From Chara braunii (Eukaryota > Streptophyta > Charophyceae > Charales > Characeae), in assembly GCA_003427395.1 (NCBI GenBank), contig BFEA01000589.1, positions 795,904 to 844,694 on the forward strand: a stretch of 48,791 bases of DNA, in the 5' to 3' direction. Made by a program: the position numbers and the translations under genes. Shown here in pieces: positions 16,655 through 27,808 of the stretch. A model generated the notes under the pieces. The model was not told where the DNA came from, ran no database searches, and saw only the letters and a list, made by a program, of their open reading frames with translations. How positions within the stretch are numbered: position 1 is the first letter of the stretch; each line of letters begins with the position of its first letter.

Positions 16655-17062
16655 GTGTATCTCGCGGTCCTCAGCTAGGCCCTTTGGGAGGCTGAGGACA
16701 GCTTTCACGGACCGCGAGATATCTTGCGGTCCTCAGCCTAGCTCAGTTGGTGTGGGTACGACAGGCCCATCTCGCAGCCTGGCCCATTGGGAGGCTGAGG
16801 ACAGCTTTCACGGACCGCGAGATATCGGTTTGACGACAGGCCCATTGGTTTTGAAACCTAGCTCGGGCTGCGAGATGGGCCTGTCGTCAAACCGATATCT
16901 CGCGGTCCTCAGCCTAGCTCAGTTGGTGCCCACATCAACCTGCGAGATATCGGTTTGACGACAGGGTGAGGACAGCTTTCATGGTTGATGTGGGTACCAA
17001 CTGAGCTAGGCCCATCGGTTTTGAAACCGATATCTCGCGGTCTCAAACCGATATCTCGCGGG
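16655..17062. repeat. palindromic cluster with tRNA A-box-like motifs
   Basis: A tangle of inverted and direct repeats. CTCGCGGTCC (16661-16670) pairs with GGACCGCGAG (16709-16718). A 34-bp perfect inverted repeat lies at 16812-16845 and 16875-16908. CCGATATCTCGCGG recurs several times. TAGCTCAGTTGG, an exact tRNA A-box match, occurs at 16739-16750 and 16915-16926 and inverted at 16997-17008. GGTTTTGAAACC occurs twice. No complete tRNA can be folded, because no proper B box follows at the right distance. It is either a genuine nest of SINE-derived hairpins or a scrambled assembly. Confidence 0.75.
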
Positions 17063-17372
17063 AAATCGGGAGGCTTTCGCAAAGTTTGGAAGTAAACAAA
17101 AAAAAAAAAAAGAGTTTGGAAGGGGGATTTGTTGCAGCCGAAGACCGAGAGAATGATTGTAAAAAAAAAAAAAGAAAGGACAAAAAAAAAAAAAACTTTA
17201 CATATTGTTCAATACAACCCAGCTTTATGGCCAGGTACGGTGCCCGGAGTGCAATTGCAAACTGTATCTTGCCCCCTAGTGCAGTTATAACTCGTTTTTG
17301 TGACTCTACTGAAGTTACCCCTCTTTTTTTGTGTGCCGCAGAAGTTGACCTCGCAGTGAGGAGTTTGGGCAT
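17063..17372. other. spacer, A-rich
   Basis: Three A-rich runs (17096-17112, 17161-17173, 17182-17195) separate unique sequence. No gene. Confidence 0.35.
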
Positions 17373-17486
17373 CGCCACACGACTCTGGAAATGTGCAAAA
17401 CGAGAATGAACTTCTTGCTAGAACATGGCCAGATGCACCCTCTACATTTTTGTCTTTTTTCTCACATTTCGAGAGTGGTGTGGCTG
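17373..17486. mobile_element. hairpin element
   Basis: GCCACACGACTCTGGAAATGTG-like left arm (17374-17395) and CACATTTCGAGAGTGGTGTGGC-like right arm (17463-17484) are inverted complements with few mismatches. The interior (AAAACGAGAATGAA, AGAACATGG) matches the GGGCCTCGC family. Confidence 0.78.
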
Positions 17487-17536
17487 ACGCCGTTCTCTGT
17501 TTCGTTCCAACTTCGACGCATGTCCTGGGCCGAGCT

Positions 17537-17660
17537 TCCACTTGGCGAATACAAAGAGGATTGCATTTAACGCCCGAATGTGGGGGTGTTTATGGACAGG
17601 GGAAGAAAATAGTCATTGATGATTGATCTGCTTTTCTGCATCTCTGCGAGCCCATGCAGA
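17537..17660. mobile_element. degraded hairpin element fragment
   Basis: CTTGGCGAATACAAAGAGGA, GTGTTTATGGACAGG, TGATCTGCTTTTCTGCATCT and CTGCG are shared in order with 11714-11889. The terminal arms are weak, so this copy is decayed. Confidence 0.6.
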
Positions 17661-17901
17661 TTCAGGTGCAAACCTTTCTGTCTTTTTTTTTTTTCTTTTT
17701 TTTTTATTTGGACCTCCTTTTTTTTTTTTTTTTTTTTTTCGCACCCACAGAGTATATGAGTGGAATCTGGCAGTTATTTTACCCTTCGCAAGCGGGAAAA
17801 CGTTCCCACCGCCACTAGTGAGTCTCACACTCCCGCTAATGGCGCCACGGCCCACAGGGCTTCAGGGCTTTAGGGCTTTAACAAACCCCGCTACAGTCTT
17901 A
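17661..17901. other. spacer, T-rich
   Basis: Two long T-rich runs, then unique GC-richer sequence. No gene. Confidence 0.35.
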
Positions 17902-17955
17902 TGCGTGTCATCCTTGAAAGCGCAGGGGCCATGCTAATCTTCTCTGTATCGTTCC
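17902..17955 (-). pseudogene. U6 snRNA fragment
   Basis: The minus strand reads GGAACGATACAGAGAAGATT, AGCATGGCCCCTGCGC, then TTTC and AAGGATGACACGCA. This is the core of U6 snRNA with an intact ACAGAGA box and a 4-base insertion in the same apical-loop position as in the copy at 15603-15745. The 5' stem-loop and the 3' region are missing, so it is a fragment. Confidence 0.88.
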
Positions 17956-17995
17956 CTTTTTTTCTTTTTTTTTTTTTCCTTTCTTTTTTAGTGGG

Positions 17996-18125
17996 GCCGC
18001 TCCATCTATTGGTGGGGAGCGTCACCTGCTGGAAACCGGGTCCAGCGTCCCGTAATTACATCTTGCTACACAGTACCATAATGAGAGTGACGCCAGAGTG
18101 CTGGAGACCGGGTCCAGCGTCCCAT
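17996..18125 (-). repeat. dispersed repeat R2, one full and one partial copy
   Basis: CCATCTATTGGTGGGGAGCG and CCGGGTCCAGCGTCCC match 4565-4616. GGAGACCGGGTCCAGCGTCC recurs at about 18102. On the minus strand the first copy ends in an A-rich tail (T-rich at 17957-17988 on the plus strand), next to the U6 fragment. Confidence 0.7.
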
Positions 18126-18239
18126 ATCTATTCTACTCTTCCTGTTGTTTTGAGAAAGAAAATTTTGTTGTGAAGACTGTGTTGGTGATAGGAATGAGAG
18201 GGATAGGAATGAGAGTAGCGGAGTCGACGAGAAGTCAAG

Positions 18240-18640
18240 GTTAGGTTTTATTGTACAAACGACATAGGTTTTATTGTACAAACGACATAGGATAATCGTT
18301 TGAATGACATGTGTGAATGTTGACATTGGATTGGGACCTCTGAGATTGAGGGAGAAGTGTGGATTAGGTTTCCGTTGAGCCATCTGTGAAGTGTTTGCTG
18401 TGGCATTGCTGTTAATCGGTCATCGAATAGTTGCCATAAGTTGGGCCTCCTCTTCCAAAACCTTTGTGGTGCATGTGCTGCCTTTACCCACGCAGCTTAT
18501 CACTTTGTCGAAAGCGATTGTTAGGGTAAAAGAGCTTTACTGGTGGATGCCTTTTTCAGAGCCTTTGTGCTGTACGTATGCCTCTGTTCGCGCAGCTAAT
18601 TACTTTGTCGAAAACGGCTGTTAGGGTAAAAGAGCTTTTG
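18240..18640 (+). repeat. tandem repeats at the LINE 5' region
   Basis: TAGGTTTTATTGTACAAACG occurs twice (about 18241 and 18266). A unit of about 95 bp containing CGCAGCT-ATTACTTTGTCGA-AA-CG-TTGTTAGGGTAAAAGAGCTTT occurs at about 18495-18545 and again at 18590-18640. Such short tandem units are common in LINE 5' UTRs and may hold promoter activity, though that is inference. Confidence 0.7.
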
Positions 18641-18836
18641 CGGTGGATAGTTCTGTTCTGCTCACTCGACCACACGCACCAGCTGAATGGGCCTTGTCCA
18701 CGATTGTCAAAATTGCCGTTGATAATACTGCTGGGCTAATCATTCCTCGACACATTTGTTGCGGCGGACTAGCAATCGGCTTCTGTTCGGATTGCTGAAT
18801 TTCAGCTTCCGTTCGGGTTTTAAAATTTTGGGGGCA

Positions 18837-20769
18837 ATGGAAGAACAGCACGAACAGTTGTGCGAGATGGTGCGCCAATGTTTCATCACAGGACAGGAGG
18901 ATCCAAACAAAGTGGATAATCACATAGCTACAACCCGAGATGACCTGAATAGTACTGTTATAGTCGACATAGACCCTACCGTCGACTATTTGCGTAGGCA
19001 TGGTGTGTTGAACGTGTTTCAGGGACTAGAGGCTGGGGTTCCTTTTGCAAAAAAAGAAGAATGGATGAGATCGATTGAGTCGGGATGGGATTTGACTATG
19101 GTCAGGGGGCAGAAAGGCCGGGTCCGGCCCGAAGGGACTAACATGATTTCCTACCTCACAGTCAATCTTGTTCTGCGTGATTGGTTAATTAACACTCTTC
19201 AGTGAGAGGACAAAGCTATTGTGGGAGGAAAACAGTGCAAAGTGCTTTATAAACCATGGGCGACACCCGCCGAACAGGCAAAAGCCAGGGAGGACCTTCA
19301 ATCCCTGAGATTTTGTATCGGGGTCTTGAGGGTTCCCTTCCTGGCTATGCCTTTTCTTGAAGCTGCTGTGAAAAGGGAGTATGGTCAGGTGCTTAAATCT
19401 TATCCCCCTGAGCAAAATCAAGCTGCGCCTCGATTGGTCAATCGTCGTTCTGACCTTCACCCACGGGCAAAGTCATGAGTGACTAAGTTCCTCAAATTTC
19501 GTTCACCACAGGGCTGGCACAAGGTGGAGGTGGTCACACAAGACTCCCCGTGGTGTCATGACTGTCGCTGGTACGGTCATAAGACAGGGGATGCTGCGTG
19601 TCCCAAAAAGAAAACAAGGGTTCCTGGTTCATCGACAGCCACCCCAGGGTCCTCGGGACCCGTCACTACCACACCTACTGTTGTTCCCTCTTCATCCTCC
19701 TCACCCGGACAGACCACGACGGCCTCTGCTTCCGTTCCGATGGGGACATCGGTTCAGCCGGTTGCTTCGGCGCCAGCGACCGGGGCTCATCCTTTTATGA
19801 CAGTGGGAACTTCGCCCCTCACAGGCCCATTGCCTGTTCCGGTTACTACTGCACGGGGCCCCTCCGGATCCGGACCGATGAAGGGACTCATGTCTACAGG
19901 ACTCAGCACTTCCACCATAGTGGCAACAACAGGAGTCATGCAAGGAACTTTCTTGCCTGGAGGATCTTCCCCTGCTCTTCAACAGCAGTTACCGGCAAGA
20001 CCGGAAGTGTATATGCACCTGCAAAAGGATTCGGCATCGCCACACCGGAAAAAAATCCTCTCTGGAGGTCCGAAAACAGCGGGGTTATAAACCATACCAG
20101 AAACAGAACCCTGCCCGGAAGCAGGATGATAGGTCTGTTACATGGGCAGATATGGTCGAAGACGAAGAGCCTCTTGGAGATGGAGAGCCGTCACTCCACG
20201 ATGACGAACACAACCATTAGCAGCTCCACAGAGCAGAGGTGTATCCTGGCTCTATCCAGGATCCTATTGCTGCTGAACAGCCATGGGTTGTGATTCCCCT
20301 GGTTTTTCTGGCAGTGGAAGGGGATTTGCAGCTAATGGCTGCTCTTTCATCAGAGGGATCTCTCTCTATCCCGTATTATGAAACACACACAGAACCGACT
20401 TTCGAATCCGTATTGGTTGAAACTCAAAAGTGGTTGACCCCCGCCTACAGACTGCGATCGTATCCAATCATGGAATGGGTGAGACTGACGCCGACAAATG
20501 CTCAGGGGAGAACGGATATCCTCTGTTTTCCGATGCTAGATGCGATTGCCAATCCTGTGGTCAAAGGAGCCCCTCCACTGATGGGTCTGCGATGGATTTC
20601 ACTACAGCTTTTAAAAAATCCGGGTGGACGGACAGCAGTCGATACCAAAGTCTACGACTGTTGGAATGTTGCGCTGCTCACACAGGTGGATTCACATATA
20701 CCATGGCACAAAAGCATTTTTTGTAATCAATTCTTGATGCTCAAATGTCTTGATTGGCCTCAAGCATGA
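18837..20769 (+). pseudogene. LINE ORF1 (nucleic-acid-binding protein)
   Basis: Begins MEEQHEQLCEMVRQC and runs through a globular region (WMRSIESGWDLTMVRG, then after a TGA at about 19203 LYKPWATPAEQAKARED). After a second stop near 19477 comes a knuckle-like motif, CHDCRWYGHKTGDAAC. This is CX2CX4HX6C instead of the usual CX4 spacing to the last Cys. A Pro/Ser/Thr-rich linker follows, then in another frame RSVTWADMVEDEEPLGDGEP and further open sequence to a stop at 20767-20769. At least two stops and one or more frameshifts break it. The last stop overlaps the ORF2 start (ATGA). ORF1 would coat LINE RNA. Confidence 0.8.
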
Positions 20770-23700
20770 GCCCCATGGATACAATCAGACTGATTTCTTG
20801 GAATGTGCGTGGGTTCGGATCGAGAAGGGTTGCAGTTAAGAGATCTTTGATCAAATCCTTGGCTAGGAACAGGGGAATTCAGATTGTACTGTTACAGGAG
20901 ACTAAACTAAATGACGCAACGATCTTTGAGCAGATGGGTTGGTGGCTTGGTGAACAATTTTGGGCTCCGGCCCAGGGAACAAAGGATGGTGTTGCGATAC
21001 TTATCACAAGAACTGCCCCATTCGTGGTCACTGACCATTGTTCTGACCCGTTTGGTAGATGGGTATGGGTGAGAATTACTGTGCGACAGGAACAGTGGGC
21101 AATTTTCAATCTGTATGACCTTACCTCCCAATCTGACAGAGTTGATCTTTTCAAATCGTTCGCGTGGATGATTCCTCGAGTAGATAACCTCATATTGGGG
21201 GGTGACTGGAATACAACCCTGGTCCCCGGTGTCGACTCGATGCGACCTGGACTGGCCGAGAACGACGCCGTCCAGCTGGCATAATTTACTTATGCCAAGG
21301 GATTTTCTGACTTGTACCGCATTCTGCACCCTTTTGAAAAAGGATTCACCTTTTTCTCTTCGGGAGCCCCTCGACAACAATATTTGCCTCGAAGCCGGAT
21401 CGATTTGTTTTTTGCAACTGATGCTTTGCTACCTAGACCGTCGAGATGTTTCGTTGTACCGTATATAGGGTCGGACCATATGCCTGTTTTTTTGGAATTT
21501 TTTCTTCACGTTTCAGTGCGAGTAGGTCGAGACAGGACAACCTTGCCTGAATGGGTGGTGCGCACACTGGAATTATCACAGTTTGTTTATGAGTTCTGGC
21601 CTAGAGTGGTTCCAAAGAGGGCAGAAAATCATTTTGCGAAGAGGGTTGTTGATTTAAAAAGTCCATTCTTTTGGTCAACCGCTCATAACTGCAGAATATA
21701 AACGACGAGCTGGCGGGGCTGCTGCACCAAGCGACGGTAGCAACCCGACCAGGTGGGGAGCATACTCTCATTGCTCGAATGGAGGAGCTGCGGCAGCGCT
21801 GGGTGTTACGAACTCAGTCGGCAATGAGGAACGTGATTCATAACAAAAGAGTAGGCTGGTTAGTGAAAGGAGACCGCATGACTTCTTCCTTTTTCACCGC
21901 TCACCGCCCGCCTAGAAACTCACAGATGATAACTGTCATCAAGCATCCATTTGATGCCCTGGCACCATTGGCTATTGAAACTCGAGCGATTGTTACAAAC
22001 ATCTCTTTGTTTTATGAAAGCTTGTCGACTTCACAAGCGCACTACACAGAGCATCAAATGCTTCAGCAGTTTCATGATAAGGTCTGGTCAAAGGTGGACA
22101 ACAAATTGTCAGACCGTCAACAACAACTGCTTGAAACTGATATTCTAATGCAGGAGCTGGTGGATGTCGTGTCATCCTTGGCATGCCATAAAGCGCCGGG
22201 ATTGGACGGTCTTCCTGCTCAGTTCTTCCATGGCTTTTCACTTCACTTGTTGCCTGAGCTGTTGTTGATCTGTCAAGCTATTTGGAACGGAGCCTCCTTG
22301 CCCCCGTCAGCGTTACAAAGGGTTATCACCTTTGTTTTTAAAAAAGGGGACCGCACCGACATTGCGAATTACAGACCTATCACACTCATGCCAACACTGT
22401 ATAAAATCCTTTCTAAAATAATGACAGCTAGGCTGCAGAAAGTCCTCCCCTCCCTTACACATCAAATCCAGACAGGTTTCCTCCACGAGAGACAAATTCT
22501 GCACAATGTAATGGTGGCAGAGCAACTGGCCGAGTTAGTGGCATCGGGCGAGGAAATCCTGGCCATTATCCTACTGGACCTGGCTAAGGCTTACGATTGT
22601 GTGGGTTGGGAGTTTTTGCAAGCAACACTCACAGTCTTTGGATTCAGTCTTAAATTCAAACCCGTTGTTGATAGCCTTCTACAAAATGCCACCTCTCAGT
22701 TTTGTGCGAATGGGGTCCTGTCAACCCCGATTAGACTAAGTAGATCAGTTAGACAGGGGTGTCCAGTGGCGCCCTATATGTATATACTATATACTGTATA
22801 TAGAGATTATGCACATCTTGATAAGATCGAACCCGGAAATACCAGGTTTTGTCCTCCCTTCAAGAGAGAGACTAAAGTCGGAAGCGTTTGCTGATGATTC
22901 GGTTGCCTTCTCCCCTTTGACTGACCAATAATTTTTCGCGCTCAGAGGTACTATAGATCTATTTTGTCATCTATCACAGGCTCAGGTCAACTGGTCTAAA
23001 TCTTCCGTCTTGATACCCCCTGGAGAGCACCCTCCACATAACTGTGGAGTCAGGATTGTTGCCCCTGCCAGACACGAAAGGATGTTGGGTCATCAGCTGT
23101 CCTTCGATCCACAATTAATACAAGACCCGTCTACCTCTATAGTGGGTCTGCGTGCAGCGTTACAGCCATGGGTCAAATACAAGGGAGCCAGCTTATTTGG
23201 TCGAGCAATAGTGATAAACAACGCTGTCTTGTCCACATTGTGGTACCGTAGATCTATTCATCAACTTGATCCGTCATCGTTGCAGACGATACGACACTTG
23301 TTGACCCATTACCTATGGAAAGAAGAGTTCAATGATGACAATTTCTTGCCAAAAGTGGCATGGCAGATTATTACTCAACCAAAACGAAAAGGGGACTGAC
23401 TATTTTGGACCCGGAACGATAAATTGCGGCGCTCCTCGCGAGATGGGTGTCATGGGCCATCTTGGAAACCCCCCATATTGCATGGCGACAACTTGCTGAA
23501 TTTTCGTTGTTCTCCTTGTTGGAGTGGACAACCTTTAGATGCATATGGCTAACGGTCCTCAGTCCGAATTATCAGCGTAAAAAGTTACCTCCGTCCATAT
23601 GGGCAGGGATATTAAAAGCATGGAGGGGAGTTTGTCCCAAGTTGCAACCCCCCCCCCTTGTCTTTGAGAGACTGATGACTCAGCCTTTGTTCAACAATCC

Positions 23701-24919
23701 ATTTCTGCTCAACCTACAGGGGCTTCCCTTCCGATGTTTTGGGTCAGGAGAATTTGGGAATGCTTGGATGTCTCGAGGGATTGGAACCATTGTTGATATT
23801 TGGGATTTGACGACTGCTGACTGGAAAATCACTGGCCCCAAAACTGTTGGGACTGTGGCACCAGGTGGAGCATTTGGAACAGTTGAAAAACGTTGTCCCC
23901 CAGCAATGGGAGCACACGTTGAGAATGGGACCCACACTGCTCAAAGGAATGCGTTACAAACAAGCTCAACACCCGATGTCAGACTACATCTGGAGAATAA
24001 AGGACTATTCGGAGGTGGTAAAAATTCCCACCACCTATTGGCAGGTGCGAGGAGGGGCTGATTCGTTAGGAGAGTCTCTGCAATTCTCTGAGGAGCAACT
24101 CCCCCTCCCCTCTGCAGATCAATTGGTGTCGGTTTGTGTATTGGAACTGAAACAAAGTTATAGACCATTTTCTTTACAGGTGCCTGCGTATAACTTATCG
24201 ATTGATCCTAGAGACTGGCGTGGAAGCACCCGTTGCGTAATGATGAAATAGTCAACATAACAGAATACACTATAAAATTGGGCTACCTCTTGATGACGCC
24301 GCCAACAGATATTAACTGGACAGTGGCTGAAAAATGAATGGCAGCAGGATGGGTGGTAGATACTGTGACAAGATTGGCAGCAGCACTCCCATCCTTCTGG
24401 AAGCAGTTAATGGATCTGGCGGTAATGAAGCATTCAAGTTTTTTTTGGTTGTTAATGCACCTGGCACTGCCGGTTAATATTTGGTGTGCTAAAAGAACTG
24501 CGAAGGCAGTGCCGGAATGTCAGTTGTGTGCGGGGACCCGGAGGGAAGACATCCAACACTTTGTGCTACAGTGCGAGCTTTCTAGGCCATTTTGGGAATG
24601 GTGGAGACAATCGGGTGTGTCGATCCGTGGGGTGGACTCCCGTTGGGAGAATGACTTCATCCTTATAGGGACCCTAACCAGGAGATCGAGGCCCCAGCTG
24701 CAATACGGATATGCAGAAGAAACCATCAGAGGCGCCATATTATGGACCCTCTGGAACCTCAGGAATGTCAGGGTCAGGAAAGATGAGCACTTGACACCAC
24801 CCATGGTCAGAGCTAAGATTAAATACTCTATCAAACAAGTCATTTCGACAGATTGGGAATATCGTGTTCTCAAAAAGGGTTATTCGACCAAGACCGTCAA
24901 GTGGTTTGGGAGCAGATGG
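20766..24919 (+). pseudogene. LINE ORF2 (endonuclease-reverse transcriptase)
   Basis: Starts MSPMDTIRLISWNVRGFGSR, typical of the apurinic-like endonuclease. QETKL, GGDWNT and, after a frame break near 21285, GSDHMPVF complete its motifs. The RT domain follows from about 21779: KAPGLDGLPAQFFHGF, FKKGDRTDIANYRPITL, DLAKAYDCVGWEFL, SVRQGCPVAPY, and in another frame EAFADDSVAFSPL, the catalytic FADD box near 22880. The C-terminal domain near 24480-24600 has CQLCAGTRREDIQHFVLQCE, the zf-RVT CCHC motif. Frameshifts occur around 21285, 21700, 22860, 23400, 24060 and 24250. The 3' end is truncated by the LTR at 24920. Confidence 0.88.
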
Positions 24920-25078
24920 TGTGCCGGACCCGCCGGGATTGGTCCGACAGGATGGAGATGAAGGGTAGACGAGGGAGGAGATAGAGATGGAGATGGAAGG
25001 GACAGCGCAACTCCGACGCGGACTCAACACGCACCTACTCCAAGATCTGCAAAAGTAAAGAATGGCGAAAAACAGACA
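24920..25078 (-). repeat. chromovirus 3' LTR
   Basis: 159 bp, TG..CA ended (TGTCTG to GGCACA on the minus strand), about 93% identical to 36561-36721 by eye. It interrupts the LINE ORF2 reading frame. The very short length is unusual for a 12-kb element. Confidence 0.85.
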
Positions 25079-26195
25079 AGAGTTGGGGTATACCCCCAAC
25101 GGACTGACTGACTGGATTGAACTGGCCTGGTACCGACAGTGGTACCGGGCAGGACTAGAACAGCACACGGCCTGTGGGGTCAGGCCACGACCTGGTCCCA
25201 CAGGCCGAACTGGGCAAATAGCCAAATAGGCCCTGGTTGTAGGCCAGGGACGATGAAGGTCCGTTGCACGATCCTCAGACCTGTAATGGATCGCAAGAGT
25301 CATAAACACGCTATTCGCAAAAGCAGCGGAACTCTGCAATAAAGAAAGCTGAGAAATCTAGGATGCGGAGTCCATGCGATGCATCCTAAGCTACATAATG
25401 TCAAAAGAAAAGCAAATGCAAGGTATACATATCCTAGCTAACAACAGAAAATGAAATGTAGTATGATACAATCCTAAAGTCCTGGAGGCAGTGGCCTCAG
25501 TGCTGAAAGGAAAAGGACAATATGTCACAAGATAATGTCATGTCGCTGAACCACTAAGAGTGGGATGGTCTCAGAGGGGGTGAATGCAGCCTAAGAATCG
25601 AAACTCCTAAGGGCAGTCACACATGAAGGTGGGATAGGTCATCAGGCTCAAGGTGGGAGAGTGGTAGTGAAACAAAACCAATGACCCTAACAGATAGACC
25701 ATCAAGGCGGGTAATGCTCGACAAAAGGGTGACACCATGCAAGGTCGACCATGAAAAGCGGAGCCTGGAATAGGGTGGCGCTATGCCGAACTGGAGGCAT
25801 GCAATAGCCGGCTCTAGGGTGATGAGGGCAGTGGGTGAGGGAAACATGCACACAACTCACCGACTGGGAGAGGGAGCTAGATCTGGGAGCAAGGAAGCCA
25901 AGATAACGCTACGGTCCCAATGCCTATACGATACCAAGGGAGAGTCAAACTCAAAGAGACCCAGCTAAATGAGAACCATCATGCGGCAGGGGCAAGGGAG
26001 TATGCAGGGTAGGGTGCTGACGTGAAGTAGTCACGTCCAAAGTAGCTGAAGTCGTCGAAATAGTCAATGACGTCGATGAAGTAGCAGTGGAGTCGATGTC
26101 GAAGCAGAGCGGTAAAACGCTGACATCCTGAAGAAGAACAGATGATGGAGTACCTGATGGTGTGAGTCAGTGGGGAAAGATAGAGGATAAGAGTG
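25079..26195 (-). other. chromovirus 3' noncoding region
   Basis: Lies between the chromodomain stop and the 3' LTR. No conserved coding sequence was found in any frame. The expected polypurine tract next to the LTR is not evident: the last bases on the minus strand are TTGGGGGTATACCCCAACTC, a small palindrome. Confidence 0.6.
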
Positions 26196-26541
26196 TCAGT
26201 CATCGTAACGTGGAGGGCGACGATGAGTGTGTTGTGGACGCTCAAAGGCGACCGTCTGCGGCTGAGGAACGGCCTCACAGGCAGTGGGCTCATCCTCAGC
26301 AATCTCCTCAGTCGGAGGAGGAGGAAGAAGGTCAGTCGGCTGAGTAGAAGCAGATGTCTCAGCACGACGAGCACGATCATATGCACGCACCAACATCCTG
26401 GCGTGCTGCAAGTGCTTGAGGGGCTCCCAAGTAGCCTCCTCATCAGGGTAGCCCTTCCAACGCACAAGGTACTCGATGCGTGGAGGGGTATCGTTGGTAA
26501 CTCGGCGTGATACGATGTCGGAAACAACGAACTCCTCGTGA
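26196..26541 (-). pseudogene. integrase C-terminal chromodomain
   Basis: The minus strand reads EEFVVSDIVSRRVTNDTPP, then IEYLVRWKGYPDEEATWEPL and KHLQHARML. The YLVRWKGY and EATWEP blocks are diagnostic of a chromodomain, which in chromoviruses guides integration to particular histone marks. A Pro-rich tail (TDLLPPPPTEEIAEDEPT) runs to the stop. It is separated from the integrase core by a frameshift near 26541. Confidence 0.9.
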
Positions 26542-27755
26542 CTCTACCATGATAGGTAGAGGGAGCTCATAAGGGCGTCCGGCAAAGCGCTCAGACAGTC
26601 TGCGATAAGGACGCAACAAGGAGACGTGGTAAACATCGTGTACGCGAGCCTGTCGAAGGTAATCAGGTAGCGTCACACGGAAGCTGACCAGACTAGCGGC
26701 AGTATCAGAGCCGACGGCCTGAAGGATGCGGCATGGACCGAACAAACGACGCCTGAACTTGTGAAGCGTATCTGCTTGGAGCTGTAAGTGGCGTGCGTCG
26801 ACGAGCACATCGTCACCGACTTTGAATGGATGATCCATTCGTGATCGGTTCGCTCGTGCGGCCATGCGAGTCTGGGAGTCGGTTAAACTCTCGTGTGTGC
26901 GCTTCATAATCGCCACCATGTAGGCGATCCAGTCGTCAAGCGCAGGGCAACGAGTGTCTGGGTGCAACCACGATGGTCGTAGGAAATCCGCGGGTACGCG
27001 AGGGTGGTAGCCGAGGTCGCAAAAGAATGGCGATATCCCCGTGGCGGGCGAAACAGCGTGGTTCTACGCAATCTCCGCGTGGGCTAAGTGTAAGTCCCAC
27101 TGCTGGTCATCCCTAACAAACTTTCGGAGGATATTACCGAGAGTTTTATTGGTGACCTCAGTCTGACCATCCGTCTGAGGGTGGTAAGACGATGAGAAGC
27201 GGAGCTGGGATCCGTACACCTCGTGTAGGCGTCGCCAGAATGTGCTGGTAAAGCGCGGGTCACGGTCGGAGATGATGCTCTGAGGTAAGCCGTGATCTCT
27301 CACGACTCGGTCGAAGACGATGTCGGCGACCTCACGAGCGCTAATGCGAGATAGCGGGACGGGACAAAACGTGCACGCTTCGTGAAGCGATCGACGACAA
27401 CCAAGATAGCATCATGACCGCGCTCAATGGGTGGGCGGAGGGGACCAATGAAATCCATCGAGATGGACTGCCAACGACCCTCAGGTATGGGTAGGGGCTG
27501 AAGTAACCCATACGGAAGGTGGTTCGCACTGTTCACCTCCTGGCAGGTAGGACACTCCTNNATGTAGGCTTTGACAAAGTCCTTGGACTTCGGCCAGACG
27601 TATAGGCGGCAAACACGAGCCAACGTCTTGTGGAAACCCATATGATCGGCAGCTGCCTGGTTATGAAACTCTGCTACAGCCTGGACGCGGAGCTGTCCGG
27701 TGGAGGGAACGCAGATACGTGGTTCTAGCTGACCAGATCTGCCATGCCAGTACAC
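26542..27755 (-). pseudogene. Ty3/gypsy integrase
   Basis: From the N-terminus: an HHCC zinc-binding region (AEFHNQAAADHMGFHKTLAR ... ECPTCQEV), the catalytic core with SMDFIGPL holding the first Asp, IISDRDPRFTSTFW holding the second Asp, and YHPQTDGQTEVTNKTL holding the Glu, then a GPY/F-type region (DDVLVDARHL, RRRLFGPCRI, VHDVYHVSLLRPY). Frame breaks occur near 27300 and 27060. Two Ns at 27560-27561 fall in the zinc-binding part. The enzyme would insert the cDNA into the host genome, but this copy cannot be expressed whole. Confidence 0.9.
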
Positions 27756-27808
27756 GAGGTCGTTCTCCCCGAGGAAGTAGGAAGGAACGGTCTTTCCACT
27801 CCGCAGTG

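Larger units (their letters stand above)
18240..24919 (+). mobile_element. L1-type LINE, nearly complete but frameshifted
   Basis: A repeat-bearing 5' region, an ORF1 with a zinc-knuckle-like motif, and an ORF2 with endonuclease, reverse transcriptase and a C-terminal cysteine motif follow one another on the plus strand. Its 3' end is cut at 24919 by the 3' LTR of the chromovirus, so no poly(A) tail is present. Stops and frameshifts in both ORFs mean it is now inactive. Elements of this type move by target-primed reverse transcription and are the likely source of the snRNA retrocopies in this window. Confidence 0.88.
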
